A stretch of 64,000 nucleotides of DNA, from assembly GCA_016935555.1 (NCBI GenBank), contig JAFGQR010000066.1:1-64000 (forward strand), written 5' to 3'. Positions within the stretch are counted from its first letter, which is position 1. Each line of letters begins with the position of its first letter. Under the pieces are notes generated by a model. It made no database searches and was not told the origin of the DNA. It saw nothing but the letters and a program-made list of their open reading frames with translations. The position numbers and the translations under genes were made by a program. This document shows, in pieces, positions 48,682-58,028 of this stretch. The stretch comes from Verrucomicrobiota bacterium (GTDB taxonomy: Bacteria > Verrucomicrobiota > Verrucomicrobiia > Limisphaerales > JAFGQR01).

Positions 48682-50097
48682 ATGATGAACCCAACCGCGT
48701 GGAACCGTCTTGTGCCCTGGATGCCGCTGCTCACCGGCGCCGCCGCCATTCTTGGCCTCGGCGTGTGGTTCGCGCTGGCGCCGGGCAAGCCCCTCGCCCC
48801 GCGGGTTCCCGGCACGGACCGGACGCCGGGCGCCGCCGGCGGGGGGGCGAGCACCAACGCGGTGCTTGCGGGGCAATGGCTGAAAGGGCCCGGAGAGCCG
48901 GCGGAAGGACCGGGTACGTGGCCGGAGTTTCGCGGGCCCAACCGCGATGGCATCAGCCCCGAGACCCTCCCGCTGGCGAAGTCGTGGGGTGCGAGCGGCC
49001 CGCGGGAGGTTTGGGGGCTGGACGTGGGCGAAGGTTACGCCGGCGCGGCGGTCACCGCGGGGCGGGTTTACCTCATGGACTACGATCGCGAGAAGAAACA
49101 GGATGCGCTGCGATGCCTGTCACGGGGAGACGGGCGGGAGATCTGGCGGTATGCGTATCCGGTGGCGATCAAACGCAACCATGGGATGTCGCGCACCATG
49201 CCGACGGTGGCGGGCAATCATGTTGTGGGGATTGGGCCCAAGTGTCATGTGCTTTGCCTCGACGCCGGTACGGGCGATCGGAAATGGGGTCTGGACATGG
49301 TGCACCAGTATGGCGCCACCGTGCCTCCCTGGTATGCGGGGCAATGCCCGCTGGTGGAGGGCGGCCAGGTGATTCTGGCGCCGGGAGGCCCCGAGGCGCT
49401 TCTGGTCGCGCTGGACCTTGCCACGGGCACGGAGCGCTGGCGCACCCCAAATCCCAAGGGCTGGAAGATGACGCATGCCTCGGTGGTTTCGTGCGAGATG
49501 GAAGGCCAGCGGATGTTCGTTTACTGCGCCAGCCACGGCGTCGTGGCCGTGTCCGCGACCGACGGCACGCTGCTGTGGGAGACGCCGGATTGGAAGATCA
49601 GCATCGCCACGGTGCCCTCGCCGGTGCCGATCGGCGGCGGGCGCCTCTTCTTCTCGGGCGGCTACAACGCCGGCAGCCTGATGCTCCAGGTCACCAAGGA
49701 CGGCAACCGCTTCATTCCCAAGACGCTGTTCCGCCTCGAAGCCGACGTGTTCGGCGCCACCCAGCAGACCCCCGTCTTTTCCGACAACCATGTGTTCGGC
49801 GTGCGGCCCAACGGCGAGTTTGTCTGTCTCGACACGGCCGGCAAGATCGTGTGGACCAGCGGCGGCGATCATAAGTTCGGGCTCGGCCCGTTTCTCAAGG
49901 CTGACGGGGTGTTCTACGTGATGAACGACCACGGGATGCTGAGTATGATCGAAGCCACGCCGGCGCGGTTTGCGATGCTGGGTCGCGCGAAGGTGCTCCA
50001 GGGCCGCGAATCCTGGGGGCCGCTGTCGCTGGCGGGCGGGCGCTTGTGGGCGCGCGATCTGACCCGGCTGGTGTGCCTGGACGTGGCCGCCCGGTGA
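48682..50097 (+). CDS. PQQ-type beta-propeller repeat protein, membrane-anchored
   Basis: A 471-residue protein with an N-terminal anchor (about 12-33), a Gly/Pro-rich linker and an eight-bladed-type propeller. Repeats such as LDAGTGDRKWGLDM, LDLATGTERWRTPNP, VSATDGTLLWETPDW and LDTAGKIVWTSGG show the PQQ/quinoprotein dehydrogenase-like blade. The segment FRGPNRDGIS at the start of the propeller is common in Verrucomicrobia and Planctomycetes members, which lack proof of PQQ binding. It may bind glycans or act as a scaffold. It follows the GH2-like gene by about 190 bases on the same strand. Confidence 0.88.
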   Translation: MMNPTAWNRLVPWMPLLTGAAAILGLGVWFALAPGKPLAPRVPGTDRTPGAAGGGASTNAVLAGQWLKGPGEPAEGPGTWPEFRGPNRDGISPETLPLAKSWGASGPREVWGLDVGEGYAGAAVTAGRVYLMDYDREKKQDALRCLSRGDGREIWRYAYPVAIKRNHGMSRTMPTVAGNHVVGIGPKCHVLCLDAGTGDRKWGLDMVHQYGATVPPWYAGQCPLVEGGQVILAPGGPEALLVALDLATGTERWRTPNPKGWKMTHASVVSCEMEGQRMFVYCASHGVVAVSATDGTLLWETPDWKISIATVPSPVPIGGGRLFFSGGYNAGSLMLQVTKDGNRFIPKTLFRLEADVFGATQQTPVFSDNHVFGVRPNGEFVCLDTAGKIVWTSGGDHKFGLGPFLKADGVFYVMNDHGMLSMIEATPARFAMLGRAKVLQGRESWGPLSLAGGRLWARDLTRLVCLDVAAR

Positions 50098-50142
50098 GGC
50101 CGCGCCGCGCCCCTGCCCCGAGGCAAGTCGCAGCGGCCGGGG

Positions 50143-52962
50143 TCAGCCGCGGGTGAGGCGGTCGAGCGCGTGGCGCGCCTGGTCGCGCTTGGCGGTCCAG
50201 TCGGCGAGGCGGTTCTGGTGTTCCTGGAGCACGTGCGGAGGCACCTTCTGCACAAAGGCGGGGTTGCTCAGCTTCTGCTGTGCCTTGGCCACCTCCGCCT
50301 CCGCCCGGCCCAGTTCCTTGGCCAGCCGCGCCTGTTCGGCCGCCACATCGATCAACCCGTCCAGCGGCAGGTACAACTCCCCCAGCCGGACGCGGGCCGA
50401 GGGCGTGCCTTTGGGAGGCTGGAACGACGGGTCGACGTCGAGCGCCGCGGCGTTGAGCAGCAGCGTCAGCACCGCGCGGTCCTGCGGCGGCACATCCATG
50501 GAGGGTTTGAGGACAAACGTCACCTTCCTGTTGGGCGCCACATGCGTTTCGCGGCGCAAGTTGCGGCCCTGGACGACCAGTTCCTGTTTGGCTTCGGCGA
50601 CCTCGAGGCAGTCCTGGAGCACGCCGAACCGCTCGAGCATCCCGGGGCCAAGCGGCTGGGGCCACGGGGCGAACATGATGGTGGTGTCCCCCTGGCCGGG
50701 CGGCTGGTGCTCGTGATAGCCCATGCCGTGCCACAACTCCTCCGTGATGAACGGCAGAAACGGGTGGAACAGACGCAGCGTGTGGGACAACACGAAATCC
50801 AGCACCGCCAGCGTGTTGGCCCGGCGCGCGGCCGCCGAATCCGGCGCGTCGCCGGCCGCGTCGGGAGGCGCCGCCTCCGGGTTCAGCGACGCCTTGCACG
50901 CCTCCAGGTACCAGTCGCAGCACTCGCTCCAGAAGAACCGGTAGAGGATCTGGACGGCTTCGCTGAAGTTGTAGGCCGCGAGCGCGCCCGTGAGTTCCCG
51001 AATGGCGCGATCCAGGCGCAGCAGGATCCACTGGTCGTCCCGGGTCAGCAGGTCGGGAACGATCCCGCCCAGGCCGCGGCCGCCCTGGATCTGGCGGAAG
51101 CGGCAGGCATTCCAGAGCTTGTTGCAGAAATTGCGGCCCAGCACGACGTCGTTCTCGTCGAACAGCACGTCCTGCCCGAGCGGCGCGCTGCGCATCGTGC
51201 CGAACCGGAGGGCGTCGGCGCCGTAACGGCCGATGAGCTCGAGCGGATCGGGCGAATTGCCGAGGCTCTTGCTCATCTTGCGCCCGAGCTTGTCGCGGAT
51301 GATGCCGGTGAAATACACGTTGCGAAACGGCAGCGCGTCGGCAAGGCCGAACCTGGGATCGCTCATGAACTCGTAACCCGCCATGATCATGCGCGCCACC
51401 CAGAAAAACAGGATGTCCGGGCCCGTCACGAGATCGGTGGTGGGATAGAACTTCCGCAGCATGTCGGTGGCCTCAGGCCAGCCCATCGTGGCAAACGGCC
51501 ACAGCCATGAGCTGAACCAGGTGTCCAGCACGTCCGGGTCCTGCACCCAGTGCTCCGCGTCCTGAGGCGGCGTGACGTCGCACCAAATGTCCGCCGCCGC
51601 GGGCGCGGCATCCCGCGGGCGGAGCGGCTCGCGGCCCGGTGTGCCTTCGGCCGCGCGGCTTTCGCGGCCGGGCGTACGCCGGTACCAGACCGGGATGCGG
51701 TGGCCCCACCAGAGCTGGCGGCTGATGCACCAGTCGCGCAGGTGGTGCATCCAGTGCGAGTAGGTCCTGGCCCAGCGGTCGGGGAAGAACCGCATGTGGG
51801 GCGGGGAATTCTCCACGCAGGCGATGGCGGGCTCGACGCTGGGATATTTGAGGAACCATTGCTCGCTCAGGTAGGGTTCGATGGGCACATGGCTGCGCTG
51901 GCTGTAGCCGACGTTGTGCACGTAGTCTTCGGTCTTGAGCAGCAATCCCTGCCCGGTCAGTTCCTCGACGACGGCCTGGCGCGCCTCCATCCGGTCCATG
52001 CCGTCGAAGTCTTCGCCCGCCTGCGCGGTCATGACCCCGTCCGGCCCGATCACCACGGTCAGCGGCAAACCGTGCCGGATGGCGATCTCGTAGTCGGCAG
52101 GGTCGTGGGCGGGGGTGACCTTGACGGCGCCGGTGCCGAATTTCGGGTCGACGAGGGGGTCGGCGATAATGGGGATGGCCTTGTTTTGGAGCGGCAGCAG
52201 GCAGCGCCGGCCGACGAGCTTCTGGTAACGCGGGTCCTCGGGATTCACCGCGACCGCCTCGTCGCCGAGCATGGTCTCTGGGCGGGTGGTGGCGACGACC
52301 ACCCACTGATCGGGCCGGGGCTGGCCGTGCTCGTCGAGCAGCGGATACTTGAGATGCCACAGGTGCCCCTTCTCTTCGACCATGTCGACTTCCTCGTCGG
52401 AGAGCGCGGTGCGGGCGGCGGGGTCCCAGTGGACCATGCGTTTGCCGCGGTAGATGAGGCCCTTGCGGTAGAGGGCGACGAACACCCGCTGGACGCACGT
52501 CGAGTAGGCCGGGTCCATGGTGAACCGTTCCCGGCTCCAATCGCACGAGCAGCCCAGTTTCTTGAGCTGCTGGATGATGATCCCCCCGTTCTTCTGCTTC
52601 CACGCCCAGACGTGCTCGAGGAACTTGTCCCGGCCCAGCTCGTCCCGGTGCTTGATGACGCCCTGTTTGCGCAGCGCCTTCTCGACCACCGCCTGCGTGG
52701 CGATGCCGGCGTGATCGGTCCCCGGCAGCCACAGAACCTCGCGGCCGTCCATGCGCGCCTTGCGGCACAGGATGTCCTGGATCGTGTTGTTCAGCACGTG
52801 CCCCATGTGAAGCACCCCGGTCACGTTCGGCGGCGGGATGACGATCGCATAGGACGGCTTGGGGGAGTGCGGATCGGCCGTGAAACAGCCCCGCTCGCAC
52901 CAGAACTCATACCAACGGGCTTCCACCGCCTGCGGTTCGTACACCTTCGGGATTTCAGGCAT
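50143..52962 (-). CDS. valS: valyl-tRNA synthetase
   Basis: A 939-residue class I aminoacyl-tRNA synthetase that charges tRNA-Val. The HIGH motif is H52-M-G-H55 in PPPNVTGVLHMGH, followed by LPGTDHAGIATQ; the editing (CP1) domain contains VATTRPETMLGD; KMSKS begins at K562 (KMSKSLGNSPDPL). The C-terminal coiled-coil arm (AEQARLAKELGRAEAEVAKA) is present and reaches the end. A Pro/Ala-rich insert lies near residues 432-455. The gene starts three bases after the citramalate synthase stop (TGACTTATG), so translation is probably coupled. Confidence 0.98.
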   Translation of the reverse strand: MPEIPKVYEPQAVEARWYEFWCERGCFTADPHSPKPSYAIVIPPPNVTGVLHMGHVLNNTIQDILCRKARMDGREVLWLPGTDHAGIATQAVVEKALRKQGVIKHRDELGRDKFLEHVWAWKQKNGGIIIQQLKKLGCSCDWSRERFTMDPAYSTCVQRVFVALYRKGLIYRGKRMVHWDPAARTALSDEEVDMVEEKGHLWHLKYPLLDEHGQPRPDQWVVVATTRPETMLGDEAVAVNPEDPRYQKLVGRRCLLPLQNKAIPIIADPLVDPKFGTGAVKVTPAHDPADYEIAIRHGLPLTVVIGPDGVMTAQAGEDFDGMDRMEARQAVVEELTGQGLLLKTEDYVHNVGYSQRSHVPIEPYLSEQWFLKYPSVEPAIACVENSPPHMRFFPDRWARTYSHWMHHLRDWCISRQLWWGHRIPVWYRRTPGRESRAAEGTPGREPLRPRDAAPAAADIWCDVTPPQDAEHWVQDPDVLDTWFSSWLWPFATMGWPEATDMLRKFYPTTDLVTGPDILFFWVARMIMAGYEFMSDPRFGLADALPFRNVYFTGIIRDKLGRKMSKSLGNSPDPLELIGRYGADALRFGTMRSAPLGQDVLFDENDVVLGRNFCNKLWNACRFRQIQGGRGLGGIVPDLLTRDDQWILLRLDRAIRELTGALAAYNFSEAVQILYRFFWSECCDWYLEACKASLNPEAAPPDAAGDAPDSAAARRANTLAVLDFVLSHTLRLFHPFLPFITEELWHGMGYHEHQPPGQGDTTIMFAPWPQPLGPGMLERFGVLQDCLEVAEAKQELVVQGRNLRRETHVAPNRKVTFVLKPSMDVPPQDRAVLTLLLNAAALDVDPSFQPPKGTPSARVRLGELYLPLDGLIDVAAEQARLAKELGRAEAEVAKAQQKLSNPAFVQKVPPHVLQEHQNRLADWTAKRDQARHALDRLTRG

Positions 52963-52965
52963 AAG

Positions 52966-54528
52966 TCATTTCCGAATCAGCACGTATTCGATGCTGTCCA
53001 CCAGCGCCTGCAGCGACGCCGTGATGATGTTCTCGCTCACCCCCACCGTGCCCCATTCGCGCCTGCCGTCGCTGGACGTGATCAACACCCGGGTCCGGGC
53101 CGCCGTGCCCGCCACGCCGTCCAGAATGCGCACCTTGTAATCGGTCAGCCCAATCCCCTTCAGCTTCGGGAAAAACCCGCTCAACCCCGTCCGCAACGCG
53201 CTGTCCAGCGCGTTCACCGGGCCTTCTCCCTCGGCGACCGTGTGCGCGGTCCGGTTCTTGACGCGGACTTTGACGGTGGCCTCGCAGACGGAGGAGGTGC
53301 CGTTGCTGCGGATGGAGACGTGATAGCCGTCGACGGTGAACCGCAGCTCGGGGTTGTGGTCGAGGATGCCCCGGATCAGCAGCGCGAGCGAAGCCTCGGC
53401 CGCCTCGTATTCGTACCCCAGGCTCTCCCGGCGCTTCACCTCGGCCGTGATCGCCCGCGTTTCCGGCGCGTCCGGCGCCAGGTGGAACCCCATCTCGGCC
53501 GCCTTGAGCAGGATGTTGGTCCGGCCGGACATGTCGCTGACCAGCACGCGCCGGCTGTTGCCGACGGCTTCGGGCGGGATGTGTTCGTAGCTGCGGGTGG
53601 TGCGGCCGATGGCGTGCACATGCATCCCGCCCTTGTGCGCAAACGCGCTCCGCCCCACCCAGGGCTGGCGGGCGTCGTGCCGCACATTGGCGATTTCGTC
53701 CACGAACTCGGACAGGTCCTTGAGCTTGGGAAGCGAGCTGGCGGGGACGCCGCGCCGTTTCAGTTTGAACGCGAGCAACGGGATGATGGTGGTCAGGTTG
53801 CAGTTGCCGGTGCGTTCACCGTAGCCGTTGATGGTGCCCTGGATTTGGGTGGCGCCCGCCTCGATGCCCGCCAGGCCGTTGGCCACCCCCAGGCCGCAGT
53901 CGTTGTGCGTGTGGATGCCGAGCGGAACCGCCAAGCGCCGCCGGGCGGCCTCGACCGTGGCGGCGATCTCCCCCGGCAGACACCCGCCGTTGGTGTCGCA
54001 CAACGCGACGCACATCGCGCCCGCCTTCTCGGCCGCCTGCCACGTCGCCACCGCATATGCCGGATCCTCCCTGTAGCCGTCAAAGGCATGCTCCGCATCG
54101 TAAATCACCGCCTTCCGGTGATCCTTCAAATACCGGATCGTGTCCCCGATCATCGCCAGGTTCTCCTCCGGCTTGACCCGCAACACCTCCACCACGTGCA
54201 GCATCGAGGTCTTCCCCACAATCGTCACCACCGGCGTCTCCGCCTCCAGCACCTGCCGCATCAGCGCGTCGCTCTCCACTGCCACCCCCTTGCGGCGCGT
54301 CATGGTGAACGCCGTGATCCGCGCGCGCCGCCACTTGCGCCGGGCCGCCTGCTTGAAGAATTCGAGGTCCTTCGGATTGGACCCGGGCCAGCCGCCTTCA
54401 ATGTAATGAACCCCGAAAGCATCCAGCCTCTCGGCAATCCGCAGCTTGTCCAGCGCGGAAAAATTCAGCCCCTCCCCCTGGCTGCCGTCGCGCAGGGTGG
54501 TATCGTAAATCTCTATGTCGGGTTTCAT
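52966..54528 (-). CDS. cimA: citramalate synthase
   Basis: A 520-residue DRE-TIM metallolyase-family enzyme. IEIYDTTLRDGSQGEG, IEGGWPGSNPKD and GIHTHNDCGLGVANGLAGIE carry the metal and catalytic motifs, and residues from about 370 form the LeuA-type allosteric dimer domain. The GWPGSNPKD segment and length match the Geobacter-type citramalate synthases, which condense pyruvate and acetyl-CoA as the first step of threonine-independent isoleucine synthesis. The ATG at 54528 fits family starts. A hairpin in the leader covers the G-rich ribosome-binding region. valS follows after three bases, linking branched-chain synthesis with tRNA charging. Confidence 0.93.
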   Translation of the reverse strand: MKPDIEIYDTTLRDGSQGEGLNFSALDKLRIAERLDAFGVHYIEGGWPGSNPKDLEFFKQAARRKWRRARITAFTMTRRKGVAVESDALMRQVLEAETPVVTIVGKTSMLHVVEVLRVKPEENLAMIGDTIRYLKDHRKAVIYDAEHAFDGYREDPAYAVATWQAAEKAGAMCVALCDTNGGCLPGEIAATVEAARRRLAVPLGIHTHNDCGLGVANGLAGIEAGATQIQGTINGYGERTGNCNLTTIIPLLAFKLKRRGVPASSLPKLKDLSEFVDEIANVRHDARQPWVGRSAFAHKGGMHVHAIGRTTRSYEHIPPEAVGNSRRVLVSDMSGRTNILLKAAEMGFHLAPDAPETRAITAEVKRRESLGYEYEAAEASLALLIRGILDHNPELRFTVDGYHVSIRSNGTSSVCEATVKVRVKNRTAHTVAEGEGPVNALDSALRTGLSGFFPKLKGIGLTDYKVRILDGVAGTAARTRVLITSSDGRREWGTVGVSENIITASLQALVDSIEYVLIRK

Positions 54529-54532
54529 CGCG

Positions 54533-54552
54533 TCCCCCGCTCGCACGGGGGA
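54533..54552 (-). promoter_or_regulatory. hairpin masking the cimA ribosome binding site
   Basis: On the minus strand TCCCCCG (54552-54546) and CGGGGGA (54539-54533) form a 7-bp, almost all-GC stem with a 6-base loop. The 3' arm GGGGGA ends four bases before the cimA ATG and is the only purine-rich ribosome-binding candidate there, so folding would hide it. Confidence 0.5.
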
Positions 54553-54694
54553 AGCATGTGTGTACGCCAACCCTGCCACGCATGCAAACCTCAAAAAGGA
54601 ACCTCCAGCCCCCCGCACCCGCCACCCGCCGGGCCGCCGCCGCGCACCACGACGGGCATGGCGGCCGGACCGCAGTTTTTTGCGCAGTCGCGGC

Positions 54695-54723
54695 TCGACA
54701 GCGGCGTGCCGGCTTTCTACGCT
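54695..54723 (+). promoter_or_regulatory. possible promoter ahead of the permease gene
   Basis: TCGACA (54695-54700, five of six) and TACGCT (54718-54723) are 17 bases apart. The -10 resembles that of rpsT (TACGGT). The expected transcription start coincides with the ATG of a 52-codon open frame at 54730. Confidence 0.4.
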
Positions 54724-54729
54724 GCGGTC

Positions 54730-54888
54730 ATGTCAATGCTGGAGTTTGCGCGCGGCGCGGCGCGGGTGGGGCCGATCGGGCATTTGAAACCGCGGATGGT
54801 TTTCGGGAGGGGCATCGCGCCGTTTTCGGCGCCGCGGTTTCCGGGCAACGCGCGTCGGGTGGCCGGGCAACGTTCCGAACCGGTGTGA
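54730..54888 (+). CDS. possible 52-residue leader peptide
   Basis: An open frame beginning MSMLEFARGAARVG and ending 19 bases before the permease ATG. The only support is its position: the ATG lies 6 bases after a promoter-like -10 and would be leaderless. Composition (Arg, Gly, Ala, Pro) is what random GC-rich sequence gives, and no family resemblance is seen, so it may be chance. Confidence 0.2.
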   Translation: MSMLEFARGAARVGPIGHLKPRMVFGRGIAPFSAPRFPGNARRVAGQRSEPV

Positions 54889-54907
54889 GCCGCGCGCCCT
54901 CCCCCGC

Positions 54908-56143
54908 ATGAACGCCTCGGGCCATCCCCATCGGCAGCTCGGACTGTTCAGCGCCGCGTCGCTGGTCATCGCCAGCATGATCGGTGTGGGGGTGTTCACC
55001 ACGAGCGGCTTTGCGCTGGCCGACCTGAAGTCGCCCTGGATGGTCCTGGCCGCCTGGGTGGCCGGCGGCATCATCGCCTCCCTGGGCGCGCTGAGCTACG
55101 GAGCGCTGGCGCGGCGCATCCCGGAGTCCGGCGGCGAGTACCTGTTCCTGTCGCGCACGTTGCATCCGACGGCGGGGCATGTTGCGGGGTGGGTGTCGCT
55201 GTTGGTGGGTTTTTCGGCGCCGCTGGCGGCGGCGGCGTATGGATTGGGGGAATACCTGAAGCCGTGGCTGCTGGGGTTGCACCCGAAGGGGGTCGGCACG
55301 CTGGTGATTCTGGGGTTCACGCTCCTCCACGCCGCCCACATCCAGAGGGGCGCCTGGGTGCAAAACGCGGCGGTGGTGTTGAAGGTGGTGCTGATTGTGG
55401 GCTTTGTGGGGTTGGCGCTGGGCCGGCTCCAACCGCCGCCTTTCGTGGCGGAGGCGCCGTTCCAAGGGACCACGTTTGCGATGTCGCTGGTGTGGATCTC
55501 GTTTAGCTACTCCGGGTGGAACGCCGCCATTTACATCGGGGGCGAAGTGCAAGATCCCGAGCGCACTCTGCCGCGCGCCCTGGCCTTGGGAACGGGGGTG
55601 GTGACGGTGTTATACCTGGCCATCAACGCCGTGTTCGTGTTCTCGGCGCCCGTCGAGCAGTTGGCCGGCAAGTTGGAGATCGGACAGGTGGCGGCGCAGG
55701 CGCTGGGCGGTCCGACCTGGGCTGGCGGCGTGACCGTGCTGGTGGCGTTGGCGCTGGTCACGTCCGTGTCCTCGCTTGTCATGGCCGGCCCGCGCGTGTA
55801 TGCGCAGATGGCGGCGGACGGTTATTTGCCGCGCTGGCTGGCGCCCTCGCACGGCCCGCCGCGCGTTTCGATGGGGTGTCAGTCCGCGCTCGCGCTGGTT
55901 CTCCTGTGGAGTTCCACCTATCAAACGCTGCTGACCTTCATCGGGTTCACGCTCAGTCTGAGCACGGCGGCGACAGTGGTGGGGCTGATCCGATTGCGAA
56001 GGCGGGAGGGCTCGAAGCTGCCGGTGCCGGGCTGGCCCTGGGTGCCGGCGTTGTTCCTCACGGCGATTCTCCTCATGACCGTGCTGGCCCTGATCGAGAT
56101 CACGCTGCCGGCGTGGCGTGCGCTCTGGCACGCGCTCTTTTAG
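54908..56143 (+). CDS. amino-acid permease, APC superfamily
   Basis: A 411-residue inner-membrane transporter with about 12 transmembrane helices. The first helix has IASMIGVGVFTTSGF, the unwound substrate-binding motif of the APC family (GxGxF), and FSYSGWNAAIYIGGEVQDPERTLPRAL is the TM6 and following-loop signature. PESGGEYLFLSRTLHP is also typical. Loss of some terminal length relative to 450-residue members is modest. It imports or exchanges amino acids; which one is not decidable. Its gene is divergent from cimA-valS, so a branched-chain amino acid link is possible but unproven. Confidence 0.9.
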   Translation: MNASGHPHRQLGLFSAASLVIASMIGVGVFTTSGFALADLKSPWMVLAAWVAGGIIASLGALSYGALARRIPESGGEYLFLSRTLHPTAGHVAGWVSLLVGFSAPLAAAAYGLGEYLKPWLLGLHPKGVGTLVILGFTLLHAAHIQRGAWVQNAAVVLKVVLIVGFVGLALGRLQPPPFVAEAPFQGTTFAMSLVWISFSYSGWNAAIYIGGEVQDPERTLPRALALGTGVVTVLYLAINAVFVFSAPVEQLAGKLEIGQVAAQALGGPTWAGGVTVLVALALVTSVSSLVMAGPRVYAQMAADGYLPRWLAPSHGPPRVSMGCQSALALVLLWSSTYQTLLTFIGFTLSLSTAATVVGLIRLRRREGSKLPVPGWPWVPALFLTAILLMTVLALIEITLPAWRALWHALF

Positions 56144-56261
56144 CAGGCCGCAGCCTCCAGTCGCCCAACACGGGGGTGGGCCGGACACGCCCGGCCCTTC
56201 ACCCGCGCGTTCTCGTCACGGCGCGCACCCCGCATCGAAGCGCGCGACGTCTAACAACCTG

Positions 56262-56277
56262 AACCTGCATTGCTCAC
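56262..56277. repeat. second copy of the AACCTGCATTGCTCAC element
   Basis: These 16 bases are identical to 20825-20840. Here the partner arm is degenerate: CTCAC is followed after AGGGCG by GTGAG only, so the palindrome is short. It lies between the convergent permease and DUF3891 genes. Confidence 0.7.
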
Positions 56278-56297
56278 AGGGCGGTGAGAAAAGCGGA

Positions 56298-57086
56298 CTA
56301 ATCCGGTCGCAGCGTGATCCGCAAGGTGGTTGTCGGCGCCCGGCGCATGCCGGCGCGCAACAGCGCTTCGTTGCCAAACGTTCCCGGCAGGCGCCGTCCG
56401 TCGCAGACCAGCGGCACGTCGCCTGTGCGAAAGGGCCAGGGACGGACGGTGATGTGCAGCGGGTTGTGCGCGGCTGGCTGCAGCTGCAGTGTGGTGGGGC
56501 CCTGCACCGCAGGCACTTGCGTCACAGTCATCGCACGCCCCGCCGGCAACCCAAGACATAACTGCAACGACACCCAGTCCCACGTCGCAATAAGCCGCGT
56601 GTTGCGCTCCAGCGCTTCGGGCGTCGTGTGCCCGCCATACGCCGGGTCCTCCGCCAACTCCGACAGCAATTCCGACTGGAGCGCCTGTTGCTGGTCCAGA
56701 AAATCCTCGACCGCCTGGGCATCCCGCGGGTTGTGGCTCGGCTTTTTGTGCCGGCAGAGGTAGGTGACGTGACGGGATCCCATCAGTGCGACATAACGGC
56801 TGAAGGACAGCAAGTGCTGAACCCCTTGCGCCCACAACGCCAGGTGCGGCCGCGTCGGCATGTTCATAAAATGGTGCGGACGCCCCGTGTCCGCGTCGAG
56901 CGTCGGCGCCCTCTCCCACTCCAGGAACCCGATGTCGTGCAGTTCGGCCGCCAGGCACACCTCCTCGCGGGGTGCCACCTCCCCGAAGACCGCGTTGCCC
57001 CAGTGACGCGCCAGCTGTCCCGCCACCCAGGCGTGCGCCGGCTGGCTGATCGCGATCAAACCGCCCGGATCGTCCCGATGTACCAT
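56298..57086 (-). CDS. DUF3891 family protein
   Basis: A 262-residue soluble protein. It starts MVHRDDPGGLIAISQPAHAWVAGQL, followed by HWGN and AAELHDIGFLEWE (H50-D51), a pattern I associate with DUF3891 proteins, which look like distant HD-type helical domains. The conserved His and Asp residues suggest a metal-dependent activity, but none is known to me. The ATG at 57086 is preferred to the open extension up to 57236 because the family begins there and a TACACA hexamer stands 7 bases upstream. It stands alone, convergent with the permease and divergent from sodA. Confidence 0.75.
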   Translation of the reverse strand: MVHRDDPGGLIAISQPAHAWVAGQLARHWGNAVFGEVAPREEVCLAAELHDIGFLEWERAPTLDADTGRPHHFMNMPTRPHLALWAQGVQHLLSFSRYVALMGSRHVTYLCRHKKPSHNPRDAQAVEDFLDQQQALQSELLSELAEDPAYGGHTTPEALERNTRLIATWDWVSLQLCLGLPAGRAMTVTQVPAVQGPTTLQLQPAAHNPLHITVRPWPFRTGDVPLVCDGRRLPGTFGNEALLRAGMRRAPTTTLRITLRPD

Positions 57087-57398
57087 GGCCCCATGTGTAG
57101 CAAATCGCCCGGGGATGAAAACATAATCCGCACCCAAACCATGCCCCGCGGCGGGCGTGCCGTTGCGAAGCGGCGCCTGCGGCAAAGCGCAATAAAACGC
57201 GCCGGGCGCCGGACGACACGCTGCAAGGCGGGACACGGAGGGGAGCGTCCCTCACCCGCGCGCTCCAGGGAACGCGATCGGGAGGCATGCGGCTTGGTCC
57301 TTGCGGCGGAGGCGCGGGTTGCCTACAGTGGGGTCGTTTAATGGACTCAATGTTGAACCTGGTGTTGACAAAGCGAACGACCAATCCCTTGCAAGCCT
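57087..57398. other. 312-base divergent region between the DUF3891 gene and sodA
   Basis: The minus strand carries TTTTCA (57121-57116) and TACACA (57099-57094), 16 bases apart, ending 7 bases before the DUF3891 start. Toward sodA, TTGCGG (57301-57306) and TACAGT (57324-57329) are 17 bases apart, TTTAAT stands at 57337-57342 and a TTGACA at 57365-57370; which is used cannot be decided. No gene or operator palindrome was recognised. Confidence 0.4.
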
Positions 57399-58028
57399 AT
57401 GGCCTTTGAACTCCCTTCCCTCCCCTATCCCAAGGACGCCCTCGAGCCGCACGTGGACGCGCTGACGATGGAAATCCACCACGGCAAACATCACGCTGCC
57501 TACGTGGCCAACCTTAACAAAGCCATTGGTGGCAAAGCCCAGCTCGAACGCCTGACCATCGAACAGCTCATCGCCCAGCTCGACGCCGTCCCCCCGGACA
57601 TCCGCACCGCCGTCCGCAACAACGGTGGCGGACACGCCAACCATGCGCTGTTCTGGAAACTCATGGCCCCCAAAGCCGGCGGCGCCCCGTCCGGCAGGCT
57701 TGCCGACGACCTCAAGGCTGCCTTCGGCAGCTTCGACGAGTTCAAGGCCGGATTCGAAGCGGCCGCCATCGGCCGATTCGGCAGCGGCTGGGCCTGGCTG
57801 CTGGTCAACCAGGGCAAGCTCGAGATCGCTTCGACCGCCAACCAGGACAGCCCCCTCATGGGCAGAGCCCTCGCCGGCTGCGAAGGCAAACCCATTCTCG
57901 GCGTCGACGTCTGGGAACACGCCTACTACCTCAAATACCAAAACCGCCGCCCCGACTATCTCAAAGCCTGGTGGAACGTGGTCCACTGGGATGAAGTCGC
58001 CCGCCTTTACGCCGCCGCCCAAGGCTGA
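57399..58028 (+). CDS. sodA: superoxide dismutase, Mn type
   Basis: A 209-residue SOD of the Fe/Mn family. Metal ligands are H27, H82, D170 and H174 ([27 protein letters not shown]). Manganese use is favoured by the GGGHxNH glycine and by Gln149 in STANQDSPL, the position that in Fe enzymes is usually filled from a different site. It dismutates superoxide in the cytoplasm and shows that the organism meets oxygen. No Shine-Dalgarno precedes the ATG. The truncated PL11 gene begins directly after its stop codon. Confidence 0.97.
   Translation: MAFELPSLPYPKDALEPHVDALTMEIHHGKHHAAYVANLNKAIGGKAQLERLTIEQLIAQLDAVPPDIRTAVRNNGGGHANHALFWKLMAPKAGGAPSGRLADDLKAAFGSFDEFKAGFEAAAIGRFGSGWAWLLVNQGKLEIASTANQDSPLMGRALAGCEGKPILGVDVWEHAYYLKYQNRRPDYLKAWWNVVHWDEVARLYAAAQG

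Larger units (their letters stand above)
54529..54907. other. 379-base divergent intergenic region between cimA and the amino-acid permease
   Basis: It holds the cimA leader hairpin (54533-54552), a possible plus-strand promoter (54695-54723) and a 52-codon open frame (54730-54888). The remaining sequence is GC-rich with no recognisable gene, tRNA or T-box; none of the Val- or Ile-responsive elements known from Firmicutes was seen. Confidence 0.55.

Noticed and set aside
51550-54888. A 1112-codon open frame on the plus strand
   Set aside because: Antisense to valS and cimA; only its last 52 codons lie outside them and are treated separately as a doubtful leader peptide.
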